In this document: in pieces, positions 48,580 through 58,841 of the stretch | Layout: every line of letters begins with the position of its first letter | Numbering within the stretch: position 1 is the stretch's first letter | Assembly (NCBI RefSeq): GCF_021025955.1 | Contig: NZ_JAJNCL010000009.1 | Span: 1 to 64,000 of the forward strand | Reading direction: 5' to 3' | Source: Rhodococcus qingshengii | GTDB taxonomy: Bacteria; Actinomycetota; Actinomycetes; Mycobacteriales; Mycobacteriaceae | DNA length: 64,000 nucleotides | Translations under genes and position numbers: made by a program | The notes under the pieces: model-generated | The model's database searches: none | What the model was told of the DNA's origin: nothing | Seen by the model: only the letters and a program-made list of their open reading frames with translations

Positions 48580-50642
48580 CCAGCCCGCAGGACCCGACAT
48601 GGGGCAGCCCCAACAGCCAGTACTTCGACGATGCGCCGACCGTCGTGTTCGACAAGATCCCGAACGAGCCGGAATCCGCGGACGGCGAGGCGAAGTCGAG
48701 TAACCCCGAGAATCCCGACAAAGAGCCGAAGCCCGCGCTGACCGCGACGGACACCAAGCCACGCCACTTCAAGGCGACGATGAAGCGGCTTCTCTCGCTT
48801 CTGCAGCCACACAAGTTTGCAGTCTGCTGTGTCGTCGTTGCGACGATCGCCAGCATCGCACTCTCCGTCGCGGTGCCGAAGATCCTCGGGCACGCGACGG
48901 ACCTCATCTTCGCCGGGTTCATCGGCAAGAGCCTGCCGGCCGGACTGACCCGCGATCAGGCAGCAGAGGCGATCCGGGCATCAGGAAATTCGACGTTCGC
49001 CGACCTCGTCGCCAACTCGACCGATGTCGTTCCCGGTGTAGGTCTGAACTTCGACGCCATCGGCAACGTCGTCATGCTAGCGATCGGCGTGTACTTGCTC
49101 TCGTCGCTGCTGGCCTGGTTGGAAGCATTCCTCCTCAACATCATCGTCCAGAAGACCATCTACAACCTCCGTGCCTCGGTCGAGGCGAAGCTTCACCGCC
49201 TGCCCCTTCCCTACTTCGACAAGACACCGCGCGGCGAGATCCTCAGCCGCGTCACCAACGACATCGACAACATTTCGTCGACGTTGTCGTCGACATTGAC
49301 CTCGCTCCTGACGTCGGTGCTCACCGTCTTCGGTGTCCTGACGATGATGTTCGTCATTTCTCCGATGCTCGCCCTGATCGCGCTGATCGCCGTGCCGGTA
49401 TCGGTACTGCTCGTTGCCAGGGTCGCCAAACGCGCACAGGTCTTGTACAAGGCTCAGTGGGCCGAGACGGGCAAGATCAACGCACAGATCGAGGAGAACT
49501 ACAGCGGTCGCGATCTGGTTCGCGTATACGGGCATCAGGCCGAAGCCGAGCGTGAATTCGCTGAGCAGAACAAGAAGCTCCTCGACGCGTCCTTCGGCGC
49601 ACAGTTTCTCTCCAGCCTGATCATGCCGGTCATGAACTTCGTCGGAAACATCACTTACGTGCTGCTCGCTGTGGTCGGCGCACTCAAGGTCGCCAGCGGC
49701 AACATGTCGCTCGGTGACGTTCAGGCGTTCATCGTCTACTCACGCCAGTTCAGCCAGCCGCTCACGCAGATCGCGTCCATGTCGACGAGTCTGCAGTCCG
49801 GGGCCGCGTCGGCCGAGAGGGTCTTCGAGCTTCTCGACGAGCCCGAGCAGTCACCCGACATCGACGTGCCGCTACTCCCCGAGCCTGCCGGACGCCATCG
49901 CAACGTCGGTCACATCGAGTTCGAGAACGTCTCGTTCCGCTACGAGCCAGACAAGCCGTTGATCGAGAACGTGTACCTGACGGCTCGGCCCGGGCAGATG
50001 GTCGCCATCGTCGGACCCACCGGTGCCGGCAAGACCACCTTGGTCAACCTGCTCATGCGCTTCTACGAAGTCGACTCTGGCCGAATCACTCTCGACGACG
50101 TCGACATCTCGCAGATGCGCCGCTCCGACTTGCGCAAGCACGTCGGCATGGTTCTGCAGGACACCTGGCTCTTCGGCGGAACGATCCGCGACAACATCGC
50201 GTACGGCCGGCTCGACGCCAGTGAATACGAGATCCACGAAGCCGCACGCGCCGCCTTCGTCGACCGCTTCATCCACACGCTCCCGGACGGGTACGACACC
50301 GTGCTGGACGAGGAGGCGTCGAACATCAGCTCCGGCGAGAAGCAACTCATCACGATCGCCCGAGCATTCCTGTCGGAGCCCTCGCTGCTGATTCTCGACG
50401 AGGCGACGAGCTCGGTCGACACACGTACGGAACAGCTTGTGCAGCAAGCAATGTCCGCGTTGCGCGTCGGGCGCACCAGCTTCATCATCGCGCACCGGCT
50501 CTCCACCATCCGTAACGCCGATCTGATCGTCGTGATGGAGGCGGGCAAGATCGTCGAACAGGGCACACACGACGAACTCATCGCAGAGGCGGGCGCGTAC
50601 TTCCGTCTCTACAACGCTCAGTTCGAGGGTGCCGCCGTCTAG
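48576..50642 (+). CDS. ABC exporter half-transporter, catalytic partner
   Basis: A 688-aa partner subunit. About 65 polar residues come first, then a six-helix membrane domain with an unusually long first extracellular loop (about residues 110-160). The ATPase has Walker A GPTGAGKTT, VLQDTWLFGGTIRDNIAYG, signature ISSGEKQLITIARA and a complete Walker B LLILDEATSSVD. The signature SSGEK deviates from LSGGQ, as usual in this branch. With the previous protein it forms a heterodimeric exporter with one consensus ATP site, probably for drugs, lipids or peptides. Substrate unknown. Confidence 0.92.
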   Translation: MTSPQDPTWGSPNSQYFDDAPTVVFDKIPNEPESADGEAKSSNPENPDKEPKPALTATDTKPRHFKATMKRLLSLLQPHKFAVCCVVVATIASIALSVAVPKILGHATDLIFAGFIGKSLPAGLTRDQAAEAIRASGNSTFADLVANSTDVVPGVGLNFDAIGNVVMLAIGVYLLSSLLAWLEAFLLNIIVQKTIYNLRASVEAKLHRLPLPYFDKTPRGEILSRVTNDIDNISSTLSSTLTSLLTSVLTVFGVLTMMFVISPMLALIALIAVPVSVLLVARVAKRAQVLYKAQWAETGKINAQIEENYSGRDLVRVYGHQAEAEREFAEQNKKLLDASFGAQFLSSLIMPVMNFVGNITYVLLAVVGALKVASGNMSLGDVQAFIVYSRQFSQPLTQIASMSTSLQSGAASAERVFELLDEPEQSPDIDVPLLPEPAGRHRNVGHIEFENVSFRYEPDKPLIENVYLTARPGQMVAIVGPTGAGKTTLVNLLMRFYEVDSGRITLDDVDISQMRRSDLRKHVGMVLQDTWLFGGTIRDNIAYGRLDASEYEIHEAARAAFVDRFIHTLPDGYDTVLDEEASNISSGEKQLITIARAFLSEPSLLILDEATSSVDTRTEQLVQQAMSALRVGRTSFIIAHRLSTIRNADLIVVMEAGKIVEQGTHDELIAEAGAYFRLYNAQFEGAAV

Positions 50643-50749
50643 TGATCGGCGCCTCCCTTGGCGGACACAGTGCCCCGGAGCACACCTGATCGATTCGACA
50701 CGTTACCGTCGAGTCAGGAGTGTTGTCACCGTCTGAATTGGGAGTGCGT

Positions 50750-51850
50750 GTGTCTGCAGAAGCTGTGGAGAAGAAGGGCCCGCTCGCGGGCATTCGGATC
50801 GTGGAATTCGCTGGATTGGGACCGGGCCCGCACGCCGCGACGCTGTTGGCGGACATGGGCGCCGACATCGTCATCGTGCAGCGCGCAGGGCAGATTCCGC
50901 AGGACTCGAACGCAACCGACCAGATCAAGCGCGGCCGCCGCATCGTCGAGGCCAACCTGAAGGATCCGGCCGACGTCGCCAAGGTGCTCGATCTCCTGGG
51001 CCGCGCCGACGTCCTCATCGAGGGCTTCCGCCCCGGCGTCATGGAACGCATGGGACTCGGACCCGACGTGGTGTCGGAGCGCAATCCGCGCCTCGTTTAC
51101 GCCCGTATGACGGGCTGGGGACAGGAAGGACCGCTCGCCAACGCCGCCGGTCACGACATCAACTACATCTCGCTGACCGGTGTCCTCAACGCCATCGGAC
51201 GTAAGGGTGAACGTCCCGTCCCTCCGCTCAACATGGTCGGCGATTTCGGCGGCGGTTCCATGTTCCTGATCTTCGGCATTCTGTCGGCTCTCGTCGAGCG
51301 CTCGACGTCCGGTAAGGGCCAGGTCGTCGACGCGGCGATGGTCGACGGAACCCTCGCGCTCTCCCACATGATGTGGGCATTCCGCGGTCGCGGCGTCTGG
51401 TCCGACGAGCGAGGCGTCAACCTCCTCGATACCGGTGCCCCGTTCTACGACACCTACGAGACCTCCGACGGTAAGTACATGGCCGTCGGTTCCATCGAAC
51501 CGCAGTTCTACGCACTGCTGCTCGAGGGCCTCGAACTCGATCCCGCTACGCTCCCCCACCAGATGGACACGTCCAAGTGGGACGACATGAAGAAGCTCTT
51601 CACCGAAAAGTTCCTGTCCAAGACTCGCGACGAGTGGGCCAAGATCTTCCTCGGCACCGACGCCTGCGTCTCGCCGGTCCTGACGTTCGCCGAGGCACCG
51701 TCGAACGAACACATCGCGGCCCGCGGTTCGCTCATCGAACTCGACGGCGTCACCCAGCACGCACCGGCGCCGCGCTTCTCACGCACGCCCACCACGACGC
51801 CCGCCGCCCCGGCGCGTGAGGCGACGGCTATCGAGACGGTCTGGACCTAG
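50750..51850 (+). CDS. Alpha-methylacyl-CoA racemase / CaiB-BaiF CoA-transferase
   Basis: A 366-aa class III CoA-transferase family protein, closest in appearance to alpha-methylacyl-CoA racemase (Mcr): GIRIVEFAGLGPGPHAATLLADMGAD, QIKRGRRIVEANLKDP, LIEGFRPGVMERMGLGPD, MTGWGQEGPLANAAGHDINYISLTGVL, GGGSMFLIFGI and the catalytic region AGHD/DTGAPFYDTYETSDG. It would epimerise 2-methyl-branched acyl-CoAs such as those from sterol side chains. GGGAG lies 5 bases before the GTG at 50750; GTG at 50744 is the alternative. Confidence 0.9.
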   Translation: MSAEAVEKKGPLAGIRIVEFAGLGPGPHAATLLADMGADIVIVQRAGQIPQDSNATDQIKRGRRIVEANLKDPADVAKVLDLLGRADVLIEGFRPGVMERMGLGPDVVSERNPRLVYARMTGWGQEGPLANAAGHDINYISLTGVLNAIGRKGERPVPPLNMVGDFGGGSMFLIFGILSALVERSTSGKGQVVDAAMVDGTLALSHMMWAFRGRGVWSDERGVNLLDTGAPFYDTYETSDGKYMAVGSIEPQFYALLLEGLELDPATLPHQMDTSKWDDMKKLFTEKFLSKTRDEWAKIFLGTDACVSPVLTFAEAPSNEHIAARGSLIELDGVTQHAPAPRFSRTPTTTPAAPAREATAIETVWT

Positions 51851-51863
51851 GGCCTTCGGCCCT

Positions 51864-51903
51864 GTGCGCCTTTTTGGTAGTTACTGCAATCAAAAAGGCG
51901 CAC
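51864..51903. terminator. Bidirectional hairpin terminator
   Basis: GTGCGCCTTTTTG (51864-51876) pairs exactly with CAAAAAGGCGCAC (51891-51903), loop 14 bases, T-run or A-run on each side. It lies between the convergent racemase and methyltransferase genes. Confidence 0.88.
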
Positions 51904-51909
51904 GGGGCG

Positions 51910-53013
51910 TCAGCCCAACCTGTAGAACCTGAACATCTCGTGCTCGATCGGCAGCACGTCCACCCGCTCGAAACCTGCTGCCTTGGCATAGCTTTCGAGT
52001 GTCGAGTGTCTCATCACCGTCCCGGTGCCAATGCTGCCTGGATGCGAAAGACTGTCCGGCAAGCAACAGGTCAGCGAAAAGCCGTACAGCAATTGCTCGA
52101 TCGGACCCGCCTCGGGATCGAACGCATCCGCTGTTCGTTCGTCCATCACGATCACCGGAGCGCCCGGCTGGACAATCGCCCGAGCCGTGGACAGAAATCC
52201 CACCGGATCCGGTACGTCGTGGAGGCACTCGAAAGCAAAGACGGCATCGTACGTCCCGGCATCGGCTCGGCCTGTCTCCGGAGCTTGGCCGGCAACGTCG
52301 ACCAGAGAGAAATGCACGCGGTCGTCGACCCCGCGATCGTGGGCGTTACGACGGGCGGCGTTCACCGAGGCTGCGTCGACGTCGAAACCGTGCACCTCGA
52401 TCTTCGGGTAGCCGAGGGCGAGCGCGATCGACGACCAGCCCTCCCCCATTCCTAGATCAGCGACCTGCCCGCCGTCCGAGAGAACCGCATGCAGGTCGGT
52501 GACTACCGGCAGGAACTGCTGACAGAGCTGCTGCAGATACATCGGCCGGTTCAGCAGTGCCTGGCCCTCGCGAGCGTCGGGTCCCATCGATTCCCACGTG
52601 ACTCCGCCGCCATGGCGATAGGCGTCCAGTAGACGTGGCATCGACCCCGTCGTCGCGACGAACAGCCTCGCCAGCGGTGTCAGGAACCTCAGGTTTTCGT
52701 CATCGACCAACACTTCGGCGTGGGCCGGCGACAGGCTGTACCGACGATAGGCATCCGAATTGACGTCCACATATCCGGACACGGCCTGCTGCTCGAGCCA
52801 CTCCCGCGCATACCTTTCGACGGTCCCCGTCCGGTCCGCCAGCTCCGTCGACGTGAGCGGGCCGTGATCACTCAGCGCGCGGTACCAGCCCAACCGGTCG
52901 CCCAGATACACAGCCTGCAGCTCCGACGCGCCGAGCGTGGCCGCGAACAATCGTTCTGCCAGCGCCTCCGCCGCACTGGTTCCCGCTGCGCCTGTACCGT
53001 CTACGACCGTCAT
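51910..53013 (-). CDS. SAM-dependent methyltransferase with winged-helix N-terminus
   Basis: A 367-aa class I methyltransferase. The first ~110 residues look like a winged-helix dimerisation domain (LTSTELADRTGTVERYAREWL). The SAM-binding part has VADLGMGEGWSSIALALGYP, VHGFDVDAASVNAARRNA and FECLHDVPDPVGFL. The substrate is unknown; this layout is common among actinobacterial methyltransferases of small molecules. It lies head to tail after the MocR regulator gene on the same strand, about 47 bases away. Confidence 0.88.
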   Translation of the reverse strand: MTVVDGTGAAGTSAAEALAERLFAATLGASELQAVYLGDRLGWYRALSDHGPLTSTELADRTGTVERYAREWLEQQAVSGYVDVNSDAYRRYSLSPAHAEVLVDDENLRFLTPLARLFVATTGSMPRLLDAYRHGGGVTWESMGPDAREGQALLNRPMYLQQLCQQFLPVVTDLHAVLSDGGQVADLGMGEGWSSIALALGYPKIEVHGFDVDAASVNAARRNAHDRGVDDRVHFSLVDVAGQAPETGRADAGTYDAVFAFECLHDVPDPVGFLSTARAIVQPGAPVIVMDERTADAFDPEAGPIEQLLYGFSLTCCLPDSLSHPGSIGTGTVMRHSTLESYAKAAGFERVDVLPIEHEMFRFYRLG

Positions 53014-53060
53014 GCCTGACCTCCTGGTTCCACACCTCTTTCAGTGTGTGTACCCAGTTC

Positions 53061-54536
53061 TCAGACGACGACCATTCGTTGGTCGGCCGTGTCGCGATCC
53101 GTCGCGAGAGTGTCGTAGGCAGCGGCGATGGATGCAACCCCGCGAATGAGGTCCTCAGGAGAACGCGCGTACGGCACGCGGATGAATCGTTCGAACGCGC
53201 CTTCGACGCCGAAACGCGGGCCGGCAGCAAGGAGCACTCCGAAGTTGGGTGCCACCGCCGCCAATGCCGTCGAGACGGGCGCAGACATACGCATCCAGAC
53301 CGACATACCGCCGGAGCCGATGGTGGGGCGCCAGTCCGGCAGACGCTCGGCCACCGCACCGAGGAGTACTGCGCGCTGTTCGCGCAGAACTTCGCGACGC
53401 TGTTCGAGGAGCGAGCGGTCGTCGGCTAGTAGATAGGCAGCCGCAAGCTGATCCATGACGGGAGTACCGAGATCGATCGCGGCACGCGCACCGACCAACT
53501 GTGTGATGAGCGCGGCGTCGGCGCGAATCCAGCCGACACGCAGTCCACCCCACAGCGACTTCGCCGTCGAACCGATCGTCACCACTTCGGTTTTCGCAGC
53601 GCCGCGCCCATGCGAGGCGACCGGTGCCGGCGGAGGTGCGTCGAGCCACAGGTCCACCATTGTCTCGTCGACGACCAAAGTCATCCGCGTTTCGTGCGCG
53701 ATCTTCGCAAGTTCGGCGCGCCCGGCAGAATCCATGCAGAGTCCGGTCGGGTTGTGGAAATCGGGAATCAGGTACGCCATTCTGGCAGCGGTTTGCCTTG
53801 CTGCACTTCGAATCCCGTCGAGGTCCCAGGCTCCAGCTGCCGCGAATTCCGGTCGGACCGGTACCGGGACCGGTCGAGCACCGTTTCGCCGAATTGCCTC
53901 CAGCGCATTGGGATACGTCGGATGATCGACCAGCACTCGCTCGCCGGGCGAGGTGAGCACCGAGAGCAACAACCGAAGCGCGTGCTGCGCGCCCGAGGTC
54001 ACCATGATCTGTTCGGCGGTGGTGGGCAGACCTCGTGCTGTGTAGCGCTGCGCGATCACGTCACGCAAGTCGCCGATCCCGACCGGTTCCATTCCGTGCG
54101 TGGGCAGGTAATTCGGAAGTTCCCGCAGCGCAGACGCATACGCAAGTTCGACTTGCGCCGCGGGAGCTGCCATCGCGGCATAACTGAGGTCGACGACGGG
54201 TCCACTGGGCCCCGGTTGGTGGGAGCGGAACATCAACCCGTTGGGCTGAGCACCGGCCGGTAAGGCCACCGTGCTTCGCGAGCCCTGCCGGCTGATCAGG
54301 TACCCCTCGTCGCGCAACACCGAGTACGACGACGTGATTGTGGTCCGGCTGAGTTCGAGCACCGTCGCAAGTTCGCGCTCACTGGGCAGCGCGACGCCGA
54401 GCGGAACGCGGCCGTCGTGCACGAGCAGGCGGATACCGTCGGCAAGCGCGCGGTACGCGGGCCTGCGTCCGGACTCTTCCTGCCAGGACCCGAGATCACG
54501 CGCAAGCGAACGGGCACCAAGAACTCGGGTCATCAT
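53061..54536 (-). CDS. MocR/PdxR-type GntR regulator with aminotransferase domain
   Basis: A 491-aa regulator. The N-terminal GntR winged helix (about 12-85) has YRALADGIRLLVHDGRVPLGVALPSERELATVLELSRTT-type sequence; the C-terminal part is a class I aminotransferase fold with MVTSGAQHALRLLL, DHPTYPNALEAIR, PDFHNPTGLCMD, VVDETMVDLWLDA and the PLP Lys in IGSTAKSLWGGLRVGW. MocR proteins use PLP or an amino-acid adduct as effector. A likely partner is the divergent small membrane gene at 54592. ATG at 54536 or 54533; the choice is uncertain. Confidence 0.9.
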   Translation of the reverse strand: MMTRVLGARSLARDLGSWQEESGRRPAYRALADGIRLLVHDGRVPLGVALPSERELATVLELSRTTITSSYSVLRDEGYLISRQGSRSTVALPAGAQPNGLMFRSHQPGPSGPVVDLSYAAMAAPAAQVELAYASALRELPNYLPTHGMEPVGIGDLRDVIAQRYTARGLPTTAEQIMVTSGAQHALRLLLSVLTSPGERVLVDHPTYPNALEAIRRNGARPVPVPVRPEFAAAGAWDLDGIRSAARQTAARMAYLIPDFHNPTGLCMDSAGRAELAKIAHETRMTLVVDETMVDLWLDAPPPAPVASHGRGAAKTEVVTIGSTAKSLWGGLRVGWIRADAALITQLVGARAAIDLGTPVMDQLAAAYLLADDRSLLEQRREVLREQRAVLLGAVAERLPDWRPTIGSGGMSVWMRMSAPVSTALAAVAPNFGVLLAAGPRFGVEGAFERFIRVPYARSPEDLIRGVASIAAAYDTLATDRDTADQRMVVV

Positions 54537-54591
54537 GCAGTCCAGTATCGACAACTTGGCTATGTATTTCAATACCAGTCGAGTTGATCAT

Positions 54592-54828
54592 ATGTCCATG
54601 ACTACCTTCGCAACCCTCATCGGCATCGGCCTCTTCGTGGCACTCGTGTACTTCTTTGCACCCGCCGAAGGTGAAGGTACCTACATTCGCGTCGAGCAGT
54701 TTCGCCTGGCAGCACCCCTCGGCGGCATCTTCCACCACGCAACTCCAGACCGCGAGAACAACTCTGTCAGACCTCCGTGCGATTGTGATCAGGGGGAAGA
54801 ATTCACTGATCTCAGTCCAGTTGCCTAA
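54592..54828 (+). CDS. Small membrane protein, hypothetical
   Basis: A 78-aa ORF. One membrane helix near the start (FATLIGIGLFVALVYFFAP), then a polar tail with a CDC pair. It is divergent from the MocR regulator, 55 bases away. I do not recognise it. No strong Shine-Dalgarno is visible before ATG 54592 or 54598. Confidence 0.4.
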   Translation: MSMTTFATLIGIGLFVALVYFFAPAEGEGTYIRVEQFRLAAPLGGIFHHATPDRENNSVRPPCDCDQGEEFTDLSPVA

Positions 54829-54840
54829 AACTGGACTCTA

Positions 54841-55131
54841 TTGCGTACCTGGAAAGTCTCCAGACGAGGCGCCGCAATTCTTCTCTCGCGCGCCACAGCC
54901 TGGCACGACAAGGTTCTGTGGGTCCAAGAGCACCTCGGAATGGAGGAGGGCAGCGTCGCATACAAACGACTGATTCTCTCGCACCACAAGCACCTCAACC
55001 GAGGCGACTTCCTCGTCGACGACCGCGGAGCAAAGGGCGCAGACGGATTCGAGGGTGAGTGGATCAAGTTCCGCAGCACCGAGTTTCCCGATTGGAAGAC
55101 CGTCACCGCGCACCTGTCGAAGCTGGCTTGA
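54841..55131 (+). pseudogene. Truncated 5'-nucleotidase-like protein
   Basis: A 96-codon frame with only the C-terminal third of a HAD-type 5'(3')-deoxyribonucleotidase: HDKVLWVQEHLG, LILSHHKHLNRGDFLVDDRG (motif III Lys and motif IV Asp-Asp) and GEWIKFRSTEFPDW. Motif I (DxDxV/T) and the cap are missing, and no matching sequence lies just upstream. The best start is a TTG. It is therefore a remnant rather than an active enzyme, or at most a translated fragment. Confidence 0.65.
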
Positions 55132-55135
55132 AACA

Positions 55136-55173
55136 CGAAATCCCCGTTCCTGCAGGCAGGAACGGGGATTTCG
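55136..55173. terminator. Hairpin between nucleotidase remnant and purA
   Basis: CGAAATCCCCGTTCCTG (55136-55152) is the exact reverse complement of CAGGAACGGGGATTTCG (55157-55173), with a 4-base loop. Both flanking genes converge on it. Confidence 0.88.
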
Positions 55174-55183
55174 AGGAATCGAA

Positions 55184-56749
<1,566 letters not shown>

Positions 56750-56761
56750 CTAGGAGTGGCT

Positions 56762-57430
56762 TTGACCCCTGTGGTGCTCAAATGTGGCGATTCGCCGGTT
56801 CCACTCCCCCTGGGTGAACTCACGTCGTTCACTGTCCCCGAGCTTCCGGAGAAGCAAGACTTCGACGAGGCACTGTCCCAACTGCAGGTCGTGACGGAGC
56901 CGCGCTTGATCGTCGTGGGCAACGACGGCGCGTTTGCCGCGGCATTGACGCGGTTGATGCGACTCGAGCGACTCCACGTCGAACTCGCCTACGTCACCGA
57001 GAACAGGTCCGATGCGACCGACGCGTACAAACTCGCGACTGGTGCACGGGCTGCGCGCACGGCGTTGAAAGGCACAGTCCACACCGTGCCGCTCATTCGT
57101 GACGATGCCGGAATCGCGTTGGTCGGCGCAGCAACGGTCACAGGCCCGGCCGATGCCGCTGAACTGATCGGCGAGGCCTACGTCGACGACAACAAACTGT
57201 TCTCCGGCACAGTCCCCGGTATCCGGATCGTGCCGAGCCCCAAGCTCCCCGGCATCAAGGCATCTGTCGATCGTAAGAGTCGTTGGAGCGGACGACGCTG
57301 GCTCGAAGGCCGTGCAATTCAGCTGGGATCGCCCGCAGCTCGCCTGGTTCGCGACGGTGTGCCCAACCCGCGCGATCTCAAGCGTTCGACCTTCTACCGG
57401 CACGACAAGACTTGGTTGTTGGTCAGGTGA
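56762..57430 (+). CDS. Conserved actinobacterial protein, Rv0358-like
   Basis: A 222-aa cytoplasmic protein without a recognised catalytic motif (about 50-120: LIVVGNDGAFAAALTRLMRLERLHVELAYV; C-terminal GRAIQLGSPAARLVRDG, HDKTWLLVR). The fold recalls diacylglycerol-kinase-like or NAD-kinase-like N-domains, but the evidence is weak. It is coupled to the following protease gene by GTGA and divergent from purA, as Rv0358-Rv0359 in M. tuberculosis. AGGAG precedes TTG 56762 by 5 bases; GTG 56756 is the alternative start. Confidence 0.75.
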   Translation: MTPVVLKCGDSPVPLPLGELTSFTVPELPEKQDFDEALSQLQVVTEPRLIVVGNDGAFAAALTRLMRLERLHVELAYVTENRSDATDAYKLATGARAARTALKGTVHTVPLIRDDAGIALVGAATVTGPADAAELIGEAYVDDNKLFSGTVPGIRIVPSPKLPGIKASVDRKSRWSGRRWLEGRAIQLGSPAARLVRDGVPNPRDLKRSTFYRHDKTWLLVR

Positions 57431-58197
57431 GAACCGGAGCAGCACGGTCGGCGGTTCGACCCAGCCCCGTCTTCCTCGGCGTCGTTGCCGTCACCGTCAT
57501 TGCCGGAGTCGTCGCTTGGAACTCGACGTGGGGTTCCATCGCGGGCCGCGCGGGTGTTTTTGTCCTCGTGGTTGCCGGCTGGGTGGTCACGCTGTGCTTG
57601 CACGAGTTCGCGCATGCGTATCTGGCGTGGCGTCACGGAGACACTGACGTCGAGGCTCGTGGCTATCTGACACTCAACCCGCTCAAGTACAGCCATCCGA
57701 TGCTCTCGATCGGGTTGCCGGTGCTGTTCATCGCGTTGGGCGGCATCGGGCTTCCGGGCGGCGCCGTGTACCTGCGCACCGGGATGTTCCCGCCCAAGGT
57801 GCAGGCGCGAATATCGCTCGCCGGTCCGTTCACGAACGCCGTCGCCGCGGTGATCCTCCTCGTCGTCATACGTGCGTACGGCTCAGGGACCGAGCACCTG
57901 ACGTTCTGGGCTGGCCTCAGTTTTCTGGCGTTCCTACAGGTCATGGCAACAGTCTTGAACCTGCTCCCCGTCCCCGGTCTGGACGGTTACAACGCGCTGG
58001 AGCCGTACCTCGCACCCAACACACGACACCAACTCGAACAGTTCAAGCCGTACGGGCTACTCCTGTTGGTTGCGCTCCTGTTTGTCCCGCAAATCAATGT
58101 CGTCTTCTTCGACGCGATCTACTGGATCTTCGAACTGAGCGGTGTGTCCGACTACTACGCCATGCTCGGTAACGCCCTCATGCGTTTCTGGACGTGA
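57427..58197 (+). CDS. Site-2-protease family membrane protein, Rv0359-like
   Basis: A 256-aa membrane metallopeptidase. The zinc motif is LHEFAHAYLAWRHGD (HExxH) in the second helix; a second motif NLLPVPGLDGYNALEPYL carries the third ligand Asp. Six or so helices. Similar rhomboid-like S2P proteins have no known target. The GTG start overlaps the preceding stop. Confidence 0.88.
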   Translation: MRTGAARSAVRPSPVFLGVVAVTVIAGVVAWNSTWGSIAGRAGVFVLVVAGWVVTLCLHEFAHAYLAWRHGDTDVEARGYLTLNPLKYSHPMLSIGLPVLFIALGGIGLPGGAVYLRTGMFPPKVQARISLAGPFTNAVAAVILLVVIRAYGSGTEHLTFWAGLSFLAFLQVMATVLNLLPVPGLDGYNALEPYLAPNTRHQLEQFKPYGLLLLVALLFVPQINVVFFDAIYWIFELSGVSDYYAMLGNALMRFWT

Positions 58198-58267
58198 TCG
58201 AGTGTGCTGGAGGAGACTCGTGAGAGTCTGACATTTCAGACATTCATTCTTCTTCAGGAGAGCATCG

Positions 58268-58756
58268 ATGATTGCGACGTCATTTCAGTCCGGCGGAGTG
58301 GAGTACACCCTCACGCGGGCCGAGATTCGACACGTGGAAGCACTGATCGACTTGCTCGCCGACGACCCGATCGGGAGCACTCGGGAGACGACCAACCCCG
58401 AGGCCCGAATGATCTACGAGGACGCGTTCAAGCGAATCGACGAGGATCCGGCGCAACTCCTCGTCACAGTTCTTGTCGGCGACGCTGTAATCGGCACAAT
58501 GCAATTGACCTTCATTCCGGGTATGAGCCGGATGGGCGCGACGCGACTGCAGATCGAAGCCGTTCGCGTGCACGAGGATTTCCGCAGCAAGGGCATCGGC
58601 AGTTCGATGATCCGCTGGGCCTGCGAAGAAGGTGCCCGGAGCGGTGCCTTCCTGGCACAGCTCACCTCGGATCAAACTCGCAAGGAAGCTCACGACTTCT
58701 ACGAGCGACTCGGATTTGTCGCCTCCCATGTCGGGTTCAAGAAGTCACTGAGCTGA
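58268..58756 (+). CDS. GNAT family N-acetyltransferase
   Basis: A 162-aa acetyltransferase: IGTMQLTFIPGMSRMGATRLQIEAVRVHEDFRSKGIG-type core, with the acetyl-CoA loop RSKGIGSSMI, and C-terminal QTRKEAHDFYERLGFVAS. AGGAG lies 7 bases before the ATG. The substrate is unknown. A terminator follows. Confidence 0.88.
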   Translation: MIATSFQSGGVEYTLTRAEIRHVEALIDLLADDPIGSTRETTNPEARMIYEDAFKRIDEDPAQLLVTVLVGDAVIGTMQLTFIPGMSRMGATRLQIEAVRVHEDFRSKGIGSSMIRWACEEGARSGAFLAQLTSDQTRKEAHDFYERLGFVASHVGFKKSLS

Positions 58757-58788
58757 CTCCCAGCCACCAAGACTCCAGAACGCAGGCT

Positions 58789-58822
58789 CGAGCACCGGAG
58801 CACGACTGTGCCCCGGTGCTCG
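58789..58822. terminator. Strong hairpin between convergent genes
   Basis: CGAGCACCGG (58789-58798) pairs with CCGGTGCTCG (58813-58822), and inner GCAC/GTGC extends the stem. It separates the GNAT gene from the convergent DUF222/HNH gene. Confidence 0.8.
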
Positions 58823-58841
58823 CGTCTTGAGTTGCTTCGGT

